In this document: positions 7,994-16,873 of the stretch, piece by piece
Numbering within the stretch: position 1 is the first letter of the stretch
Layout: the number at the start of each line of letters is the position of its first letter
Program-made: the position numbers and the translations under genes
Assembly: GCF_030160755.1 (NCBI RefSeq)
Contig: NZ_BSOY01000023.1
Span: 1 to 35,421, forward strand
Length of the DNA: 35,421 bases
Source of the DNA: Brevundimonas denitrificans
Lineage (GTDB): Bacteria; Pseudomonadota; Alphaproteobacteria; Caulobacterales; Caulobacteraceae
Direction of reading: 5' to 3'
Notes under the pieces: generated by a model
Seen by the model: only the letters and a program-made list of their open reading frames with translations
Databases searched by the model: none
What the model was told of the DNA's origin: nothing

Positions 7994-8404
7994 ATGACGG
8001 CGAAACTGAACTGGCTTGGCATTGTGGTGGCGACGGTGGTCGCCTTTTTCATCGGCTTTCTCTGGTACGGGCTGATCTTCGCCGAGAAATGGATGGCCCT
8101 GACCGGCGTCACCGACGAGAGCGGCGGCGATCCGATGTGGATGATGCTGGGTCTGGTCCAGACCTTCGTCACCATGGTCGGCCTGGGCTGGTTCATCGCC
8201 CGCGACGGCGCCGCGAGCTGGATGGGCGGCCTGAAGATCGGCCTCGTCGCGGGAGTCGCCTTCGCCCTGATGACCTCCGCCTATGGCTTCATCTACCAGA
8301 CCAGTCCCATGGGCCTGCTGCCGATCGACTGGAGCCACCTGCTCGTCGTCTACGCCGTCGGCGGCGCCCTCATCGGCGGACTGCGCATGAAGCCCAGGAC
8401 CTGA
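7994..8404 (+). CDS. DUF1761-like small membrane protein
   Basis: 136 residues with about four membrane segments (near 4-26, 50-68, 77-99 and 108-126). The opening (NWLGIVVATVVAFFIGFLWYGLIFAEKWMALTG) with its conserved WYGLIF and following W, and the closing GGxLIGGLRMK, resemble the DUF1761 family from memory; its role is unknown. The start at 7994 is supported by GGAGGGG seven bases upstream, better than the in-frame ATG at 7973. It follows the HIT gene by about 80 bases and has no obvious functional neighbour. Confidence 0.75.
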   Translation: MTAKLNWLGIVVATVVAFFIGFLWYGLIFAEKWMALTGVTDESGGDPMWMMLGLVQTFVTMVGLGWFIARDGAASWMGGLKIGLVAGVAFALMTSAYGFIYQTSPMGLLPIDWSHLLVVYAVGGALIGGLRMKPRT

Positions 8405-8447
8405 CAGGCCCTTGAACCGGAGGCGGTTTCCCGTGCACCGTGGAGCC

Positions 8448-9491
8448 ATGGCGCTCCTGTACGGCGATCCCGCTCCCACCTTCGCGACCGCCGGGGTCAG
8501 CAATCCCCGCTACGTCTTCGACTCGGCGGCGGGCCGCTACCTGCTGTTGGCCATCGTGCCGGCGGGTCCGGCGGTCGCCCGCGCCCTCGCCACGATCGAG
8601 CGGCAGCGCGCCGCCTTCAATGACGCCCACGCCAGCGCCTTCGTCGTCATCGTCGGCAAGGACGAGGAGCGCGCGAAGCGCCAGGACAGTCTTCCCGGCC
8701 TGCGCTTCCTGTTCGATGAGGACGGCGCGGTCGCCGCCCTCTATGACGCCGCCGAGGCTGAACGCTGGTGCCTGGTCGACCCGGCCCTGCACGTCATGGC
8801 GCTCGTCGGCGCGGATCAGGCCGCCGCGCTCGTCGACCGCCTGCCGTCGCTGCCGCCGCCCGGCCGCCACGGCGGACCCGAAGGCTCGGCGCCCGTTCTG
8901 CTGACGCCGCGCATCTTCGAACCCGCCTTCTGCGAGCAGTTGATCGCCCTCTACCGGGAAATCGGCGGCCAGCCCTCCGGCTTCATGCGCGAGGTGGATG
9001 GCGTCACCACCCTGATGACCGACGACGGCCACAAGCGCCGCTCGGACGTGTTGGTCGAGGACGAGACGCTGCAGAAGCAGGTCGTCGCCCGGCTCAACCG
9101 CCGCCTGCTGCCGCAGATCCAGAAGGTCTTCAATTTCAAGGCCACGCGGATCGAACGCTATCTGGTCGCGCGCTACGACGCGGAGACCGGCGGCTTCTTT
9201 CGTCCGCACCGGGACAACACCACCCGGGGCACGGCCCACCGGCGGTTCGCGGTCTCGATCAATCTGAACGCGGACTATGAAGGCGGCGACCTGCGGTTCC
9301 CGGAGTTCGGCCCGCGCACATACCGCCCCCCGCCCGGCGGCGCGGTGGTCTTCTCCTGCTCGATCCTGCACGAAGCCACCGCGGTCACGAGCGGCGAACG
9401 GTTCGCCTTCCTGCCCTTCCTCTATGACGAGGCGGCGGCGGAGATCCGCCAGGCCAATCTGAAATTCCTCGACCCGGCCCTGACCGTCTAG
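8448..9491 (+). CDS. 2OG-Fe(II) oxygenase with N-terminal redoxin-like domain
   Basis: 347 residues. Residues 1-140 look like a thioredoxin-fold/peroxiredoxin-like domain ([10 protein letters not shown] opening; later [10 protein letters not shown] and [17 protein letters not shown]) without a peroxidatic cysteine motif. The C-terminal half is a prolyl-4-hydroxylase-type oxygenase: iron ligands His254 and Asp256 in PHRDN, distal His308 in ILHEA, and the Arg of SGERFAF as the expected 2-oxoglutarate anchor. It most likely hydroxylates an unknown protein or small molecule. The ATG at 8448 has GGAG just upstream; a TTG at 8412 is the alternative. The stop shares a CTAG with the converging ABC gene. 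Confidence 0.82.
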   Translation: MALLYGDPAPTFATAGVSNPRYVFDSAAGRYLLLAIVPAGPAVARALATIERQRAAFNDAHASAFVVIVGKDEERAKRQDSLPGLRFLFDEDGAVAALYDAAEAERWCLVDPALHVMALVGADQAAALVDRLPSLPPPGRHGGPEGSAPVLLTPRIFEPAFCEQLIALYREIGGQPSGFMREVDGVTTLMTDDGHKRRSDVLVEDETLQKQVVARLNRRLLPQIQKVFNFKATRIERYLVARYDAETGGFFRPHRDNTTRGTAHRRFAVSINLNADYEGGDLRFPEFGPRTYRPPPGGAVVFSCSILHEATAVTSGERFAFLPFLYDEAAAEIRQANLKFLDPALTV

Positions 9492-11338
9492 TCCGCCCGG
9501 AACTGAAGCTCCGCCAACCGGGCGTACAGACCGCCCTGGGCCATCAGCGACTGGTGCGTTCCTTCCTGCACCACCCGCCCGTCCTCCATGACCACGATCC
9601 GGTCGGCCCGCAGCACGGTGGCCAGACGGTGGGCGATGACGATGGTCGTGCGGCCCCGCATGGCCTGGTCCAGCGCGGCCTGCACCAGCCGCTCGTTCTC
9701 GGCGTCCAGCGCCGAGGTCGCCTCGTCCAGCAGCAGGATCGGCGCATCCCGGACCAGGGCCCGGGCGATGGCCATCCGCTGCCGCTGTCCGCCGGACAGA
9801 CTCTTGCCGCGCTCCCCCAGCGGCGTGTCGAACCCTTCGGGCAGGGCCTCGACAAAGCCCAGCGCCTGGGCTTCCTCGGCGGCGGCGCGCACGTCCTCGT
9901 CGGAGGCGGCTTCACGCCCGAAGCGGATGTTTTCGCTGGCGGAGCCCGAGAACAGCGGCGCCTCCTGCGACACCCAGGCGAAGCGGCCGCGCACCGCGAC
10001 GGGATCGGCGGCGCGCACGTCCACCCCATCCACCGAGACGACGCCGGCCTGCGGATCGTAGAAGCGCAGCAGCAGGCGGAAGACCGTGCTCTTGCCCGCG
10101 CCGGACGGCCCGACCAGGGCCACCGTCTCGCCCGGCCGCACCGTCAGCGAGAACCCCTTGAGCGCCGGCAGATCGGGTCGCCCGGGGTAGGCGAACTGGA
10201 CGGCGGACATCGACACCTCGCCGGTCGGCGGCTCGGGCAGGACGACCGGAGTCTCGGGCGAACGGATGGCGGCTTCGCTGCGCATCAGTTCGTCGATCCG
10301 CTCCATGGCGCCGGCGGCCTTCTGCACATCGCCCCAGCTCTCGCCCAGCGCCCCGACCGCCCCGGCCGAGAACACGGACAGCAGAACGAACTGCAACAGG
10401 GCGCCCGGCGTCATCCGTCCGGCGATCACATCCTGTGCGCCCAGCCACAGCACCAGGGTCACGCCGCCGAACATCACCACGATGATCATGGCGGTCATGA
10501 AGGCCCGCGCCTTCATCCGCACCAGCGAGACGCCGAACGCCGCCTCCACCGCCGCGCCGAAACGCTCGATGGCGCTGGCTTCCCGTCCGAAGGCCTGCAC
10601 CGTCTCGATCGCGTCCACGCTTTCGCCGGCGAAACCTACGGCGTTGGCGAACCGGTCCTGGGAGGCGACCGTCAGCTTCCGCACCGTCCGCCCGAACAGG
10701 AAGATCGGCCCCAGCAGAAGCGGCACCACCAGCAGCACCATGCCGGTCAGCTTGGGGCTGACCACGAACAGCAGGACCGTTCCGCCGACCAGGGTGAGGA
10801 AATTCCGCAGGGCGAACGACACGGACGTGGTCAGCAGGGTCTCGACCAGGGCGATGTCCGTGGTCAGGCGCGACAGCACCTCTCCGGTCCGCATCGACGC
10901 ATAGAAGGCCGGGTCCAGGGTGAGAATACGCCCGAACAGCCCCTTGCGCAGGTCGGCGACCACCCGTTCGCCGGTCTTGGTGACGAAATAGTAGCGGACC
11001 GCCGTGGCGAAGCCGAGGAACAGGGCGTTGGCCCCGAGCAGCAGGAACCACAGGTTCAGCTGCGCCCCGCCGTTCTCGAATCCATTGTCGATCGCGCCGC
11101 GGGCCGCGGCCGTCAGCGCCAGCGAGGCCGCTGTGGACATGATCAGCCAGAACCCCGCCATGACGACGTGGCCCTTGTGACGCATCGCATAGGGGAACAG
11201 CCGTCCGAGCGGGCGAACGTCGCGGCGCCGCTCCCGGCGCTCGCCGGCCTCGCCCATCTGTTCGGCCAGTTGGGCGCCTGCGCCCGGCCGTCCACGGATG
11301 TCGGCGGCGGCGTCGGGATGGGCGGTTGCATCTGTCAT
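9488..11338 (-). CDS. MsbA-like ABC exporter, fused permease and ATPase
   Basis: A 616-residue half-transporter that would act as a homodimer in the inner membrane. The cytosolic lead (to about 50) is rich in charged residues. Six membrane helices span about 55-340. The nucleotide-binding domain holds Walker [10 protein letters not shown] (Lys416), signature [15 protein letters not shown] near 513, Walker [13 protein letters not shown] near 540, and the H-loop VIAHRL. The closest groups are MsbA-type lipid A flippases and the broader multidrug/lipid exporters; without kdsB/lpxK neighbours I cannot say the substrate. The ATG at 11338 precedes the first conserved block by a normal distance. Monocistronic, converging with the oxygenase gene. 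Confidence 0.88.
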   Translation of the reverse strand: MTDATAHPDAAADIRGRPGAGAQLAEQMGEAGERRERRRDVRPLGRLFPYAMRHKGHVVMAGFWLIMSTAASLALTAAARGAIDNGFENGGAQLNLWFLLLGANALFLGFATAVRYYFVTKTGERVVADLRKGLFGRILTLDPAFYASMRTGEVLSRLTTDIALVETLLTTSVSFALRNFLTLVGGTVLLFVVSPKLTGMVLLVVPLLLGPIFLFGRTVRKLTVASQDRFANAVGFAGESVDAIETVQAFGREASAIERFGAAVEAAFGVSLVRMKARAFMTAMIIVVMFGGVTLVLWLGAQDVIAGRMTPGALLQFVLLSVFSAGAVGALGESWGDVQKAAGAMERIDELMRSEAAIRSPETPVVLPEPPTGEVSMSAVQFAYPGRPDLPALKGFSLTVRPGETVALVGPSGAGKSTVFRLLLRFYDPQAGVVSVDGVDVRAADPVAVRGRFAWVSQEAPLFSGSASENIRFGREAASDEDVRAAAEEAQALGFVEALPEGFDTPLGERGKSLSGGQRQRMAIARALVRDAPILLLDEATSALDAENERLVQAALDQAMRGRTTIVIAHRLATVLRADRIVVMEDGRVVQEGTHQSLMAQGGLYARLAELQFRAD

Positions 11339-11470
11339 GGCGCGCGCCTCTTGCCCCGGAACGGCCCCCGGTGTAAACGCCGCCGCTCATTCCCGCCCCA
11401 CATGGCGGGATTTCTCATTTTCGCGCTCCGACGGTCGGCATCGTCATCGCGCAGAGACCGGACCAGGACC

Positions 11471-11695
11471 ATGAAGGCGGATACGCACCCCGACTACCAC
11501 TTCATCACCGTGACGATGACCGATGGTACGACCTATCAGACGCGCTCGACCTACCAGAAGGAAGGCGCCGTCCTGAACCTGGACATCGATCCGCTGACCC
11601 ACCCGGCCTGGACGGGCGGCAACGCCCATCTGATGGACCGCGGCGGTCGTGTTTCGCGCTTCAACAACAAGTTCGCCGGCTTCATCAAGAAGTAG
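11471..11695 (+). CDS. rpmE: 50S ribosomal protein bL31, zinc-free form
   Basis: 74-residue large-subunit protein. The start [20 protein letters not shown], the block [15 protein letters not shown] and the basic [11 protein letters not shown] tail are characteristic of alphaproteobacterial L31. No CxxC pair is present, so this is the 'C-minus' version that does not need zinc. The ATG at 11471 has CAGGA four bases upstream; longer in-frame extension upstream is not conserved sequence. A stand-alone gene with a strong terminator about 55 bases after the stop. Confidence 0.95.
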   Translation: MKADTHPDYHFITVTMTDGTTYQTRSTYQKEGAVLNLDIDPLTHPAWTGGNAHLMDRGGRVSRFNNKFAGFIKK

Positions 11696-11748
11696 GCGGG
11701 TTCGCGCGGGCCGGGCTTTCGGGCCACACCCTGCGGCAAGACGACCAC

Positions 11749-11783
11749 AAAGGCGTCGGTCTCCGGACCGGCGCCTTTCTGTT
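11749..11783 (+). terminator. Rho-independent terminator after rpmE
   Basis: AAAGGCGTCGGTC pairs with GACCGGCGCCTTT (13 pairs including one G-T) around a four-base loop, followed by CTGTTTG. It is strongly formed and sits between rpmE and the L,D-transpeptidase gene. The flanking AAA/TTT pairs could let it work in both directions. Confidence 0.85.
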
Positions 11784-11870
11784 TGCCCGGAACGCCGATA
11801 ACATGGCGGCGTTGGCTTCGGGGGCGTGGACGTGGGGTCCCGTGTCGAAGCGGGCGAAGAGATCTTGACG

Positions 11871-13427
11871 ATGAATCGACGGCAACTGGGACTTGGCGCG
11901 GCCGTATCGGCTTTCGCGTCGGCCATTGGACTGGCGGCCCGGGCCCAGACCCGCGATCCCGGCGCCGTCGCCTTCTATGACAGCTTCAACGATCAGCTGG
12001 CCCGTCTCCCCGCAACGATCCAGCCTGACGTCCGCGCCTTCTATGAACTGAACGGCTGGCGTCCCGTCTGGACGCCCGAACGCCTCCGCGCCCTCCAGAC
12101 CGCCGCCGGCCGCGCGGAACGCCATGGTCTGTCCCAGAGCGACTATTTCGACTTCGAAGCCCTCGCCGCGGCGCCCGACGCCGCCGAGATGCGGACCACC
12201 GCCGCCGCCATGGGCTATGGCCGCGTGCTCGCCGAAGGCCGGGTCCGGCCCGAGACCGTCGAGGACCTGTGGGAGATGCAGAAGAACCGCGTCGACCTGC
12301 CCGTCGGGCTGAACGACGCGCTCGCCCAGAACCGTCTTGTCGACTGGTTCGAAGGCCTGGCCCCGACCGACATCGGCTATTCCAACCTTTCGGCCGGCTA
12401 TGTCCGCTATCGTCGCCTCATCCGCGACGGCGGCTGGCCCGCCTTCCGGCAGGGCGCGACCATCGAGCCGGGCATGAGCGACGTCCGCATCCCCGTGCTG
12501 ATCGAGCGTCTGGTCGCCGAGGGCGACCTGTCCGCCGCAGACGGCGCGCGCCTGACGGCCGAAGGCATCGTCTACGGCCCCGAACTCCAGGCCGCCGTCC
12601 GCGGCTTCCAGGCCCGCCACGGCCTCGTCGCCGACGGCCGTCTCGGCACCGGCAGCCAGCGTTCGCTGTCGGCCTCGGCCGAGGACCGCGCCCGCCAGAT
12701 CGCCCTGAACCTGGAACGCCGCCGCTGGCTGAAACGCGAAGTGTCGCCCGAGCGGATCGAGGTCAACACCGCCGCCGCCATCATGGTCTACTGGAAGGAC
12801 GGCCGGCCGGTCCACTCCAACCGGGTCGTGGTCGGCTCACCCGTCAACCAGACGCCCAGCCTTGAAAAGCCGTTCGCATCGGTGGTCGCCAATCCGCCCT
12901 GGTATGTGCCCGCCTCGATCGCCCGCAACGAGATCCTGCCGCGTGGGCCAGGCTATCTGGCCAGTCAGAATATGTATATTTCCAACGGCACGGTGATCCA
13001 GCGCGCCGGTCCGAATGCGGCGCTAGGCTATGTGAAGTTCGAGCTGCGCGACAGCTACGCCATCTTCCTGCACGACACTCCGTCCAAGGCCGTCTTCAAC
13101 CTGGCCATGCGCCAGCGCAGCCACGGCTGCGTGCGGGTCCAGGGCGCGGTCGATTTCGCCCGCCTGCTGCTGTCGCCCGATCCGGCCCTTCTGGAGCAGT
13201 TCGACAACGCCCAGGACACGCGCGAGACCAAGCGAATCCCAACGGGCCGCGAAATCAGCGTGCGCCTGCTGTACTGGACCGCCTTCGTCGACGGTCAGGG
13301 CCGCGTCGCCTTCCGCGAGGATGTCTACGAGCGGGACGCCAAACTGGCCGAAGCCCTCGGCATCGCCCTCAGCCTGCCCAAGGCGGTCGACGACGGCGCG
13401 CGCGTGGCCAACGACGTCGGGCCGTAG
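11871..13427 (+). CDS. L,D-transpeptidase of the YcbB/LdtD type
   Basis: Forms 3-3 cross-links in peptidoglycan (or attaches proteins to it) in the periplasm. The 518-residue protein starts with a signal peptide, MNRRQLGLGAAVSAFASAIG ending near AARAQ, possibly Tat-type. A peptidoglycan-binding repeat is seen around residues 235-265 (YGPELQAAVRGFQARHGLVADGRLG). The YkuD catalytic domain has its His in FLHDTPSK and the nucleophile Cys420 in SHGCVRV. The length and the long scaffold before the catalytic domain fit YcbB rather than the short ErfK type. I start at 11871, where the signal peptide begins, not at the in-frame ATG at 11826. The stop is six bases from that of the converging rcdA. Confidence 0.92.
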   Translation: MNRRQLGLGAAVSAFASAIGLAARAQTRDPGAVAFYDSFNDQLARLPATIQPDVRAFYELNGWRPVWTPERLRALQTAAGRAERHGLSQSDYFDFEALAAAPDAAEMRTTAAAMGYGRVLAEGRVRPETVEDLWEMQKNRVDLPVGLNDALAQNRLVDWFEGLAPTDIGYSNLSAGYVRYRRLIRDGGWPAFRQGATIEPGMSDVRIPVLIERLVAEGDLSAADGARLTAEGIVYGPELQAAVRGFQARHGLVADGRLGTGSQRSLSASAEDRARQIALNLERRRWLKREVSPERIEVNTAAAIMVYWKDGRPVHSNRVVVGSPVNQTPSLEKPFASVVANPPWYVPASIARNEILPRGPGYLASQNMYISNGTVIQRAGPNAALGYVKFELRDSYAIFLHDTPSKAVFNLAMRQRSHGCVRVQGAVDFARLLLSPDPALLEQFDNAQDTRETKRIPTGREISVRLLYWTAFVDGQGRVAFREDVYERDAKLAEALGIALSLPKAVDDGARVANDVGP

Positions 13428-13432
13428 GGCTT

Positions 13433-13966
13433 CTAGATTCGGAACGCCGCCGTCAGACGGTCGAGCTGGCTCTGCACCGGATTGACCGCGTCCTCTTCGG
13501 GCTCGTCCAGATACATGCGGCGGTCGAGGTGCAGGACCCGGTCGTACAGTTTTTCGGTGCGCACCATATATTCGACGAGGGCGATCGGCAGCTCCGGATG
13601 GCTGACTTCGGTCGCCGCCGTGCGGTCGGCGAGACGATAGCGCGCCTCGCACGCCGTCTCCGCCGTCATGTCGCCCTCGCGCACAGCCCGCTGGACCAGC
13701 AGCCACGAGGCGATCTGCATCAGCCGGGTGGTCAGCTTCATGCTTTCGCCGGCGTAGAGCAGGGCCGTCGACCGCGACAGCAGCTTGGATTCCCGGCGCC
13801 CGTCGCCGTCCAGATAGGCGGCGGTCTCCTCGACCAGTTCCATCCCCTCCTGGAAGGTGCGGTCGAACAGCTCCGAACGCGCGAAATCGTCCACGACCGC
13901 GGCGCGGCTGCGGCCTCCAGGCGAAAGCGTCGGGACGTCAGTGGGCATGAACTCAACCAGACTCAT
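13433..13966 (-). CDS. rcdA: RcdA, adaptor for CtrA proteolysis (DUF1465)
   Basis: 177-residue cytoplasmic protein of the DUF1465 family. In Caulobacter RcdA works with CpdR and PopA to deliver the master regulator CtrA to ClpXP at the G1-S transition. The sequence fits my memory of that family: FARSELFDRTFQEGMELVEETAAYLDGDGR, then LYAGESMKLTTRLMQIASWLLVQRAV and the C-terminal LYDRVLHLDRRMY helix, mostly helical as expected for the three-helix RcdA fold. The end with VQSQLDRLTAAFRI corresponds to the flexible tail implicated in adaptor contacts. The start is uncertain: neither 13966 nor the internal ATG at 13948 has a strong ribosome site. Its presence supports Caulobacterales or related. Confidence 0.85.
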   Translation of the reverse strand: MSLVEFMPTDVPTLSPGGRSRAAVVDDFARSELFDRTFQEGMELVEETAAYLDGDGRRESKLLSRSTALLYAGESMKLTTRLMQIASWLLVQRAVREGDMTAETACEARYRLADRTAATEVSHPELPIALVEYMVRTEKLYDRVLHLDRRMYLDEPEEDAVNPVQSQLDRLTAAFRI

Positions 13967-14056
13967 GGGACAGGCGCATCCGTATCACGACCGGCACGGC
14001 ATGGCGCGGCGCTTCCACGGTGTGCAACGGCCATGCCAGACGAAGGGTCGGCAGAG

Positions 14057-14260
14057 CTAGGGCCGGAAATTGAACATGGCGTCGGCCGCATTGCGTTGCG
14101 ACGACTTGCCTTCGATGGCGGCGTTGGAACGGTCGATCTCGGCCTGCAGTCCGGCGATCCGCTGTTTCAGATCCTCGACCGAATAGCCGTCCAGATCCTC
14201 GCGCGTCAGGGCGATCAGTGGCGCGCCCCGCGCCGGACGGGGCTCCAGATCCTCGAACAT
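14057..14260 (-). CDS. DUF1192 small protein
   Basis: 67-residue protein of the alphaproteobacterial DUF1192 family: MFEDLEPRP opening, LTREDLDGYSVEDLKQRIAGLQAEIDRS as a short helix with coiled-coil character, and a C-terminal MFNFRP. Function unknown. The start is set at 14260 because AAGGAGG lies five bases upstream; the upstream in-frame ATG at 14281 would place that ribosome site inside the gene. It diverges from the quinone oxidoreductase gene, with the promoters of both in the gap of about 80 bases. Confidence 0.85.
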   Translation of the reverse strand: MFEDLEPRPARGAPLIALTREDLDGYSVEDLKQRIAGLQAEIDRSNAAIEGKSSQRNAADAMFNFRP

Positions 14261-14343
14261 CGCCGCCTCCTTCGTGGTCATCCGGTCCGCAACAGCCTAT
14301 TTCAACGCCCGGACACGGACGATTGCAAGAACGGGGCGGGTGA

Positions 14344-15315
14344 ATGCGGGTAGTCGAGATAGCGGGCGGTTCCGGTTCCGCGGAGTCCCTGGTCCTGGCC
14401 GAACGTCCGGATCCGGCGGCCGGACCGGGCCAGATTCGCATCCGGGTCCGGGCCGCCGGGATCAACCGGCCCGACATCCTGCAGCGCCTCGGCCGCTACC
14501 CCGCCCCGCCCGGCGCCTCGGACATCCTGGGGCTTGAGGTGGCGGGCGAGGTCGACCAGGTCGGCGCCGGCGTGATGCGCTGGTCCGCCGGAGACCGCGT
14601 CTGCGCCCTGCTGGGCGGGGGCGGGTATGCGGAGTTCGCCGTCGTGGACGCCCGTCACGCCCTGCCCGTCCCCGGCGACATGGATTTCGTCCAGGCCGCC
14701 GCCCTGCCCGAGACGGTCTGCACCGTCTTCGCCAATGTCTTCGAGTCCGGCGCGCTGAAGGCGGGCGAGACCCTGTTGATCCACGGAGCCACCAGCGGCA
14801 TCGGGGTCACCGCCATCCAGATGGCGAAGGCCGTCGGCGCGCGCGTCATCGCCACCTCGCGCGGCGCTGCAAAAGCCGAAGCGGCCCGCCGCCTCGGCGC
14901 CGACCTCAGCCTCGACGCCGCCGCCGACGACATGGAGGCGGCGATCCGGGCGTTCGGCGGCGCCGATGTGGTGCTGGACATGGTCGGGGCCGACTACGCC
15001 GCGCTCAATCAGGCCGCGCTGAATCCCTTCGGGCGCTGGGTCGTGATCGCCACCCAGTCGGGCGCAGTCGCCCAGGTCGATCTGGCGCGGCTGATGATGA
15101 AGCGGATCACCCTGACGGGCTCGACCCTGCGGGCGCGGCCCGCCGACGAAAAGGCCCGGCTGATCGCCGCCCTGGAGGCTGCGGCCTGGCCCCGGGTCGC
15201 CGCCGGCGCGGTCCGGCCGCCGGTCGAGGCGAGCTTCCCGCTGGAACAGGCATCGGCCGCCCACCTCCGGCTGGAGGCGGGCGGCCATGTCGGCAAGATC
15301 GTGCTGACGGTCTGA
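14344..15315 (+). CDS. Zinc-free quinone oxidoreductase (PIG3-like MDR family)
   Basis: 323-residue medium-chain dehydrogenase/reductase that likely uses NADPH to reduce quinones or other electrophiles in the cytoplasm. The start MRVVEIAGGSGSAESLVLAE and GINRPDILQRLGRYPAPPGAS are typical of the PIG3/TP53I3 group. The Rossmann motif HGATSGIGVTAIQMAKAVG lies near residue 145, and the structural and catalytic zinc cysteines of alcohol dehydrogenases are absent. The C-terminal block SFPLEQASAAHLRLEAGGHVGKIVL completes the fold. The stop is three bases from the stop of the converging secreted-protein gene. Confidence 0.9.
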   Translation: MRVVEIAGGSGSAESLVLAERPDPAAGPGQIRIRVRAAGINRPDILQRLGRYPAPPGASDILGLEVAGEVDQVGAGVMRWSAGDRVCALLGGGGYAEFAVVDARHALPVPGDMDFVQAAALPETVCTVFANVFESGALKAGETLLIHGATSGIGVTAIQMAKAVGARVIATSRGAAKAEAARRLGADLSLDAAADDMEAAIRAFGGADVVLDMVGADYAALNQAALNPFGRWVVIATQSGAVAQVDLARLMMKRITLTGSTLRARPADEKARLIAALEAAAWPRVAAGAVRPPVEASFPLEQASAAHLRLEAGGHVGKIVLTV

Positions 15316-15318
15316 CGC

Positions 15319-15912
15319 CTACCAGCGCCCGCCGCCGCGCACGGGGCGGAGCGAGGAGATGCGGTCGTTCATGCCCCAGCGCTGCAGATTGCGGACGTCG
15401 TCGCGGAACGTCTGGCAGAAGCCGCGATAGTAGGCGTCGGTGCAGGCCTCCCACTCGCCGCGGAACTGCATGGACGAGATCGCATCATTGAAGCCCGTGT
15501 TCGCCAGGTTCGGAATCGCATTGTCGAACCGGAACGAAGCCCCGCGGAAGTTGGCGTCCCGGAAAATGGTGATGGAGTTGCGACCGTCGCCCGGCCAACC
15601 TCCGCCGCCGCCTCCGCCGCCGCCGGGCCGATCTTCGTACTCGCCGCGGTGAGGACCGCAGACCAGCAGGCCGTCATTGTTGCGAATCTCGTAGTCGGCG
15701 CAGCGGTTCAGCTCGATCGAGGTGCCGCGAATGTTTCCACGATTGTTGCGGCAGTCGGCGTAGAGCCGGCCCCGGTTCACATATTCGCCGCTGCAGCTGT
15801 CACGATAGTCGCCGCGCGGGGCGACCCGCTCGGGACCACCCGGAATCTGCGGAGCGAACTCCTGCCCGGCGCCGGTGACGACCGCCGCGGCGGCCAGCAT
15901 TTCGATAAGCAT
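15319..15912 (-). CDS. Secreted protein with cyanovirin-like and beta/gamma-crystallin-like domains
   Basis: 197 residues. A short hydrophobic N-terminus (MLIEMLAAAAVVTGAGQ) acts as a signal peptide. Residues about 36-85 resemble a cyanovirin-N homology (CVNH) domain: DSCSGEYVNRGRLYADCRNNRG, then IELNRCADYEIRNNDGLLVC, with four cysteines that could pair. A run of nine glycines near residue 97 links to a C-terminal part (SITIFRDANFRGASF, later FNDAISSMQF and MNDRISSLRPV) with the repeated Greek-key rhythm of beta/gamma-crystallins. CVNH domains bind glycans, so a cell-surface lectin is a fair guess. The ATG at 15912 has GGGAGGAA seven bases upstream. Domain calls are from memory of motifs. Confidence 0.72.
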   Translation of the reverse strand: MLIEMLAAAAVVTGAGQEFAPQIPGGPERVAPRGDYRDSCSGEYVNRGRLYADCRNNRGNIRGTSIELNRCADYEIRNNDGLLVCGPHRGEYEDRPGGGGGGGGGWPGDGRNSITIFRDANFRGASFRFDNAIPNLANTGFNDAISSMQFRGEWEACTDAYYRGFCQTFRDDVRNLQRWGMNDRISSLRPVRGGGRW

Positions 15913-16053
15913 GGAAGTTCCTCCCGAATATCGCTCTCGACGCACAACGCGTCTGTGAAGCCACTGTTGCGGAGCCCGGATGAACCTTGGCTGTATGCGC
16001 TTGTCGGGTTCCGTTTTCTTTTCCGGCGAATGGGACTATATCGCGATCATCAA

Positions 16054-16106
16054 CGCCCGGTCGAAAGGCCGGGCGCCGTCGTATCCAGAGCCCGGTTTTC
16101 GGGCTC
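16054..16106 (+). promoter_or_regulatory. Two tandem hairpins in the trcR leader
   Basis: CGCCCGG..CCGGGCG (16054-16075) and GAGCCCG..CGGGCTC (16088-16106) are two perfect 7-bp stems with loops of 8 and 5 bases, ending 22 bases before the trcR ATG. There is no T-run, so they are not plain terminators. They could affect translation start or transcript stability. Confidence 0.45.
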
Positions 16107-16128
16107 GAACAAGAACCGGAACGCCCCC

Positions 16129-16800
16129 ATGACCGACATTCTGATGCCCAAGGCCACCGCGGTCTGGCTGGTCGACAACACCTCGCTGACCTTCGAACAG
16201 ATCGCCGACTTCTGCGGCCTGCATCCGCTGGAAGTGCGCGGCATCGCGGACGGCGACGTGGCCCGGGACATCCGCGGCGCCGATCCGCTGGTCAACGGCC
16301 AGCTGACCCGCGAGGAGCTGGACAAGGCCCAGAACGACGAAAACTATCGCATGCAGGCCGTGATCAGCCGCCACGCCGAACTGCTGAAGGTGCACAAGGC
16401 CCCGCCGAAATACACGCCGGTCTCGCGCCGTCAGGACCGGCCGGACGCCATCATGTGGTTCGTGCGCAACCACCCCGAGGTCACGGACGCCCAGATCGCC
16501 AAGATGCTCGGCACCACCAAGTCGACCATCGAGAGCGTGCGCAACCGCACCCACTGGAACAGCCCCAACATCAAGCCGGTCGATCCGGTGACCCTGGGTC
16601 TGGTCGGCCAGCTGGCCCTGGACGAACTGGTCAGGAAGGCCGCGGACAAGAAGGCGAAGGACGACGCGAAAAAGGGCGGCGCCACCCTGCAGGCCGTCGA
16701 TGCTCCCGCCGAGCCCGCCGAGCCGGAATTCGTGCCCGAGGCCCGCGAGCGCCGCGGCGCCGAGCCGACGGCCGCCTCCGTATTCGGCTCCAAGGACTGA
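16129..16800 (+). CDS. trcR: TrcR cell-cycle transcriptional regulator (DUF1013)
   Basis: 223-residue protein of the DUF1013 family, described as the cell-cycle regulator TrcR in alphaproteobacteria. The first 150 residues are highly typical: MPKATAVWLVDNTSLTFEQIADFCGLHPLEVRGIADGDVA, PLVNGQLTREEL, and a second helix-turn-helix-like part IMWFVRNHPEVTDAQIAKMLGTTKSTIESVRNRTHWNSPNI. The C-terminal 70 residues are a charged, Ala/Glu-rich low-complexity tail. It probably binds DNA or RNA polymerase in the cytoplasm. The ATG at 16129 has a poor ribosome site (ACCGGAACGCCCCC). Monocistronic, with two leader hairpins and a strong terminator after it. Confidence 0.9.
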   Translation: MTDILMPKATAVWLVDNTSLTFEQIADFCGLHPLEVRGIADGDVARDIRGADPLVNGQLTREELDKAQNDENYRMQAVISRHAELLKVHKAPPKYTPVSRRQDRPDAIMWFVRNHPEVTDAQIAKMLGTTKSTIESVRNRTHWNSPNIKPVDPVTLGLVGQLALDELVRKAADKKAKDDAKKGGATLQAVDAPAEPAEPEFVPEARERRGAEPTAASVFGSKD

Positions 16801-16815
16801 CCCTCGGACCACGAC

Positions 16816-16860
16816 AACAAAAAAAACGGCCCCGGGATCGCTCCCGGGGCCGCTGTTCTT
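16816..16860. terminator. Bidirectional Rho-independent terminator
   Basis: CGGCCCCGGG and CCCGGGGCCG (16827-16852) form a perfect 10-bp stem. On the plus strand CTGTTCTTTC follows, ending trcR. On the minus strand a run of eight T (complement of 16819-16826) follows, ending the DUF465 gene. The long T-run makes the minus direction the stronger one. Confidence 0.92.
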
Positions 16861-16873
16861 TCGGGAGGCCTGG

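Noticed and set aside
9554..11470. Very long plus-strand frame opposite the ABC exporter, continuous with rpmE
   Set aside because: It is the mirror of a well-supported ABC transporter gene; only the last 74 codons, starting at 11471, match L31.
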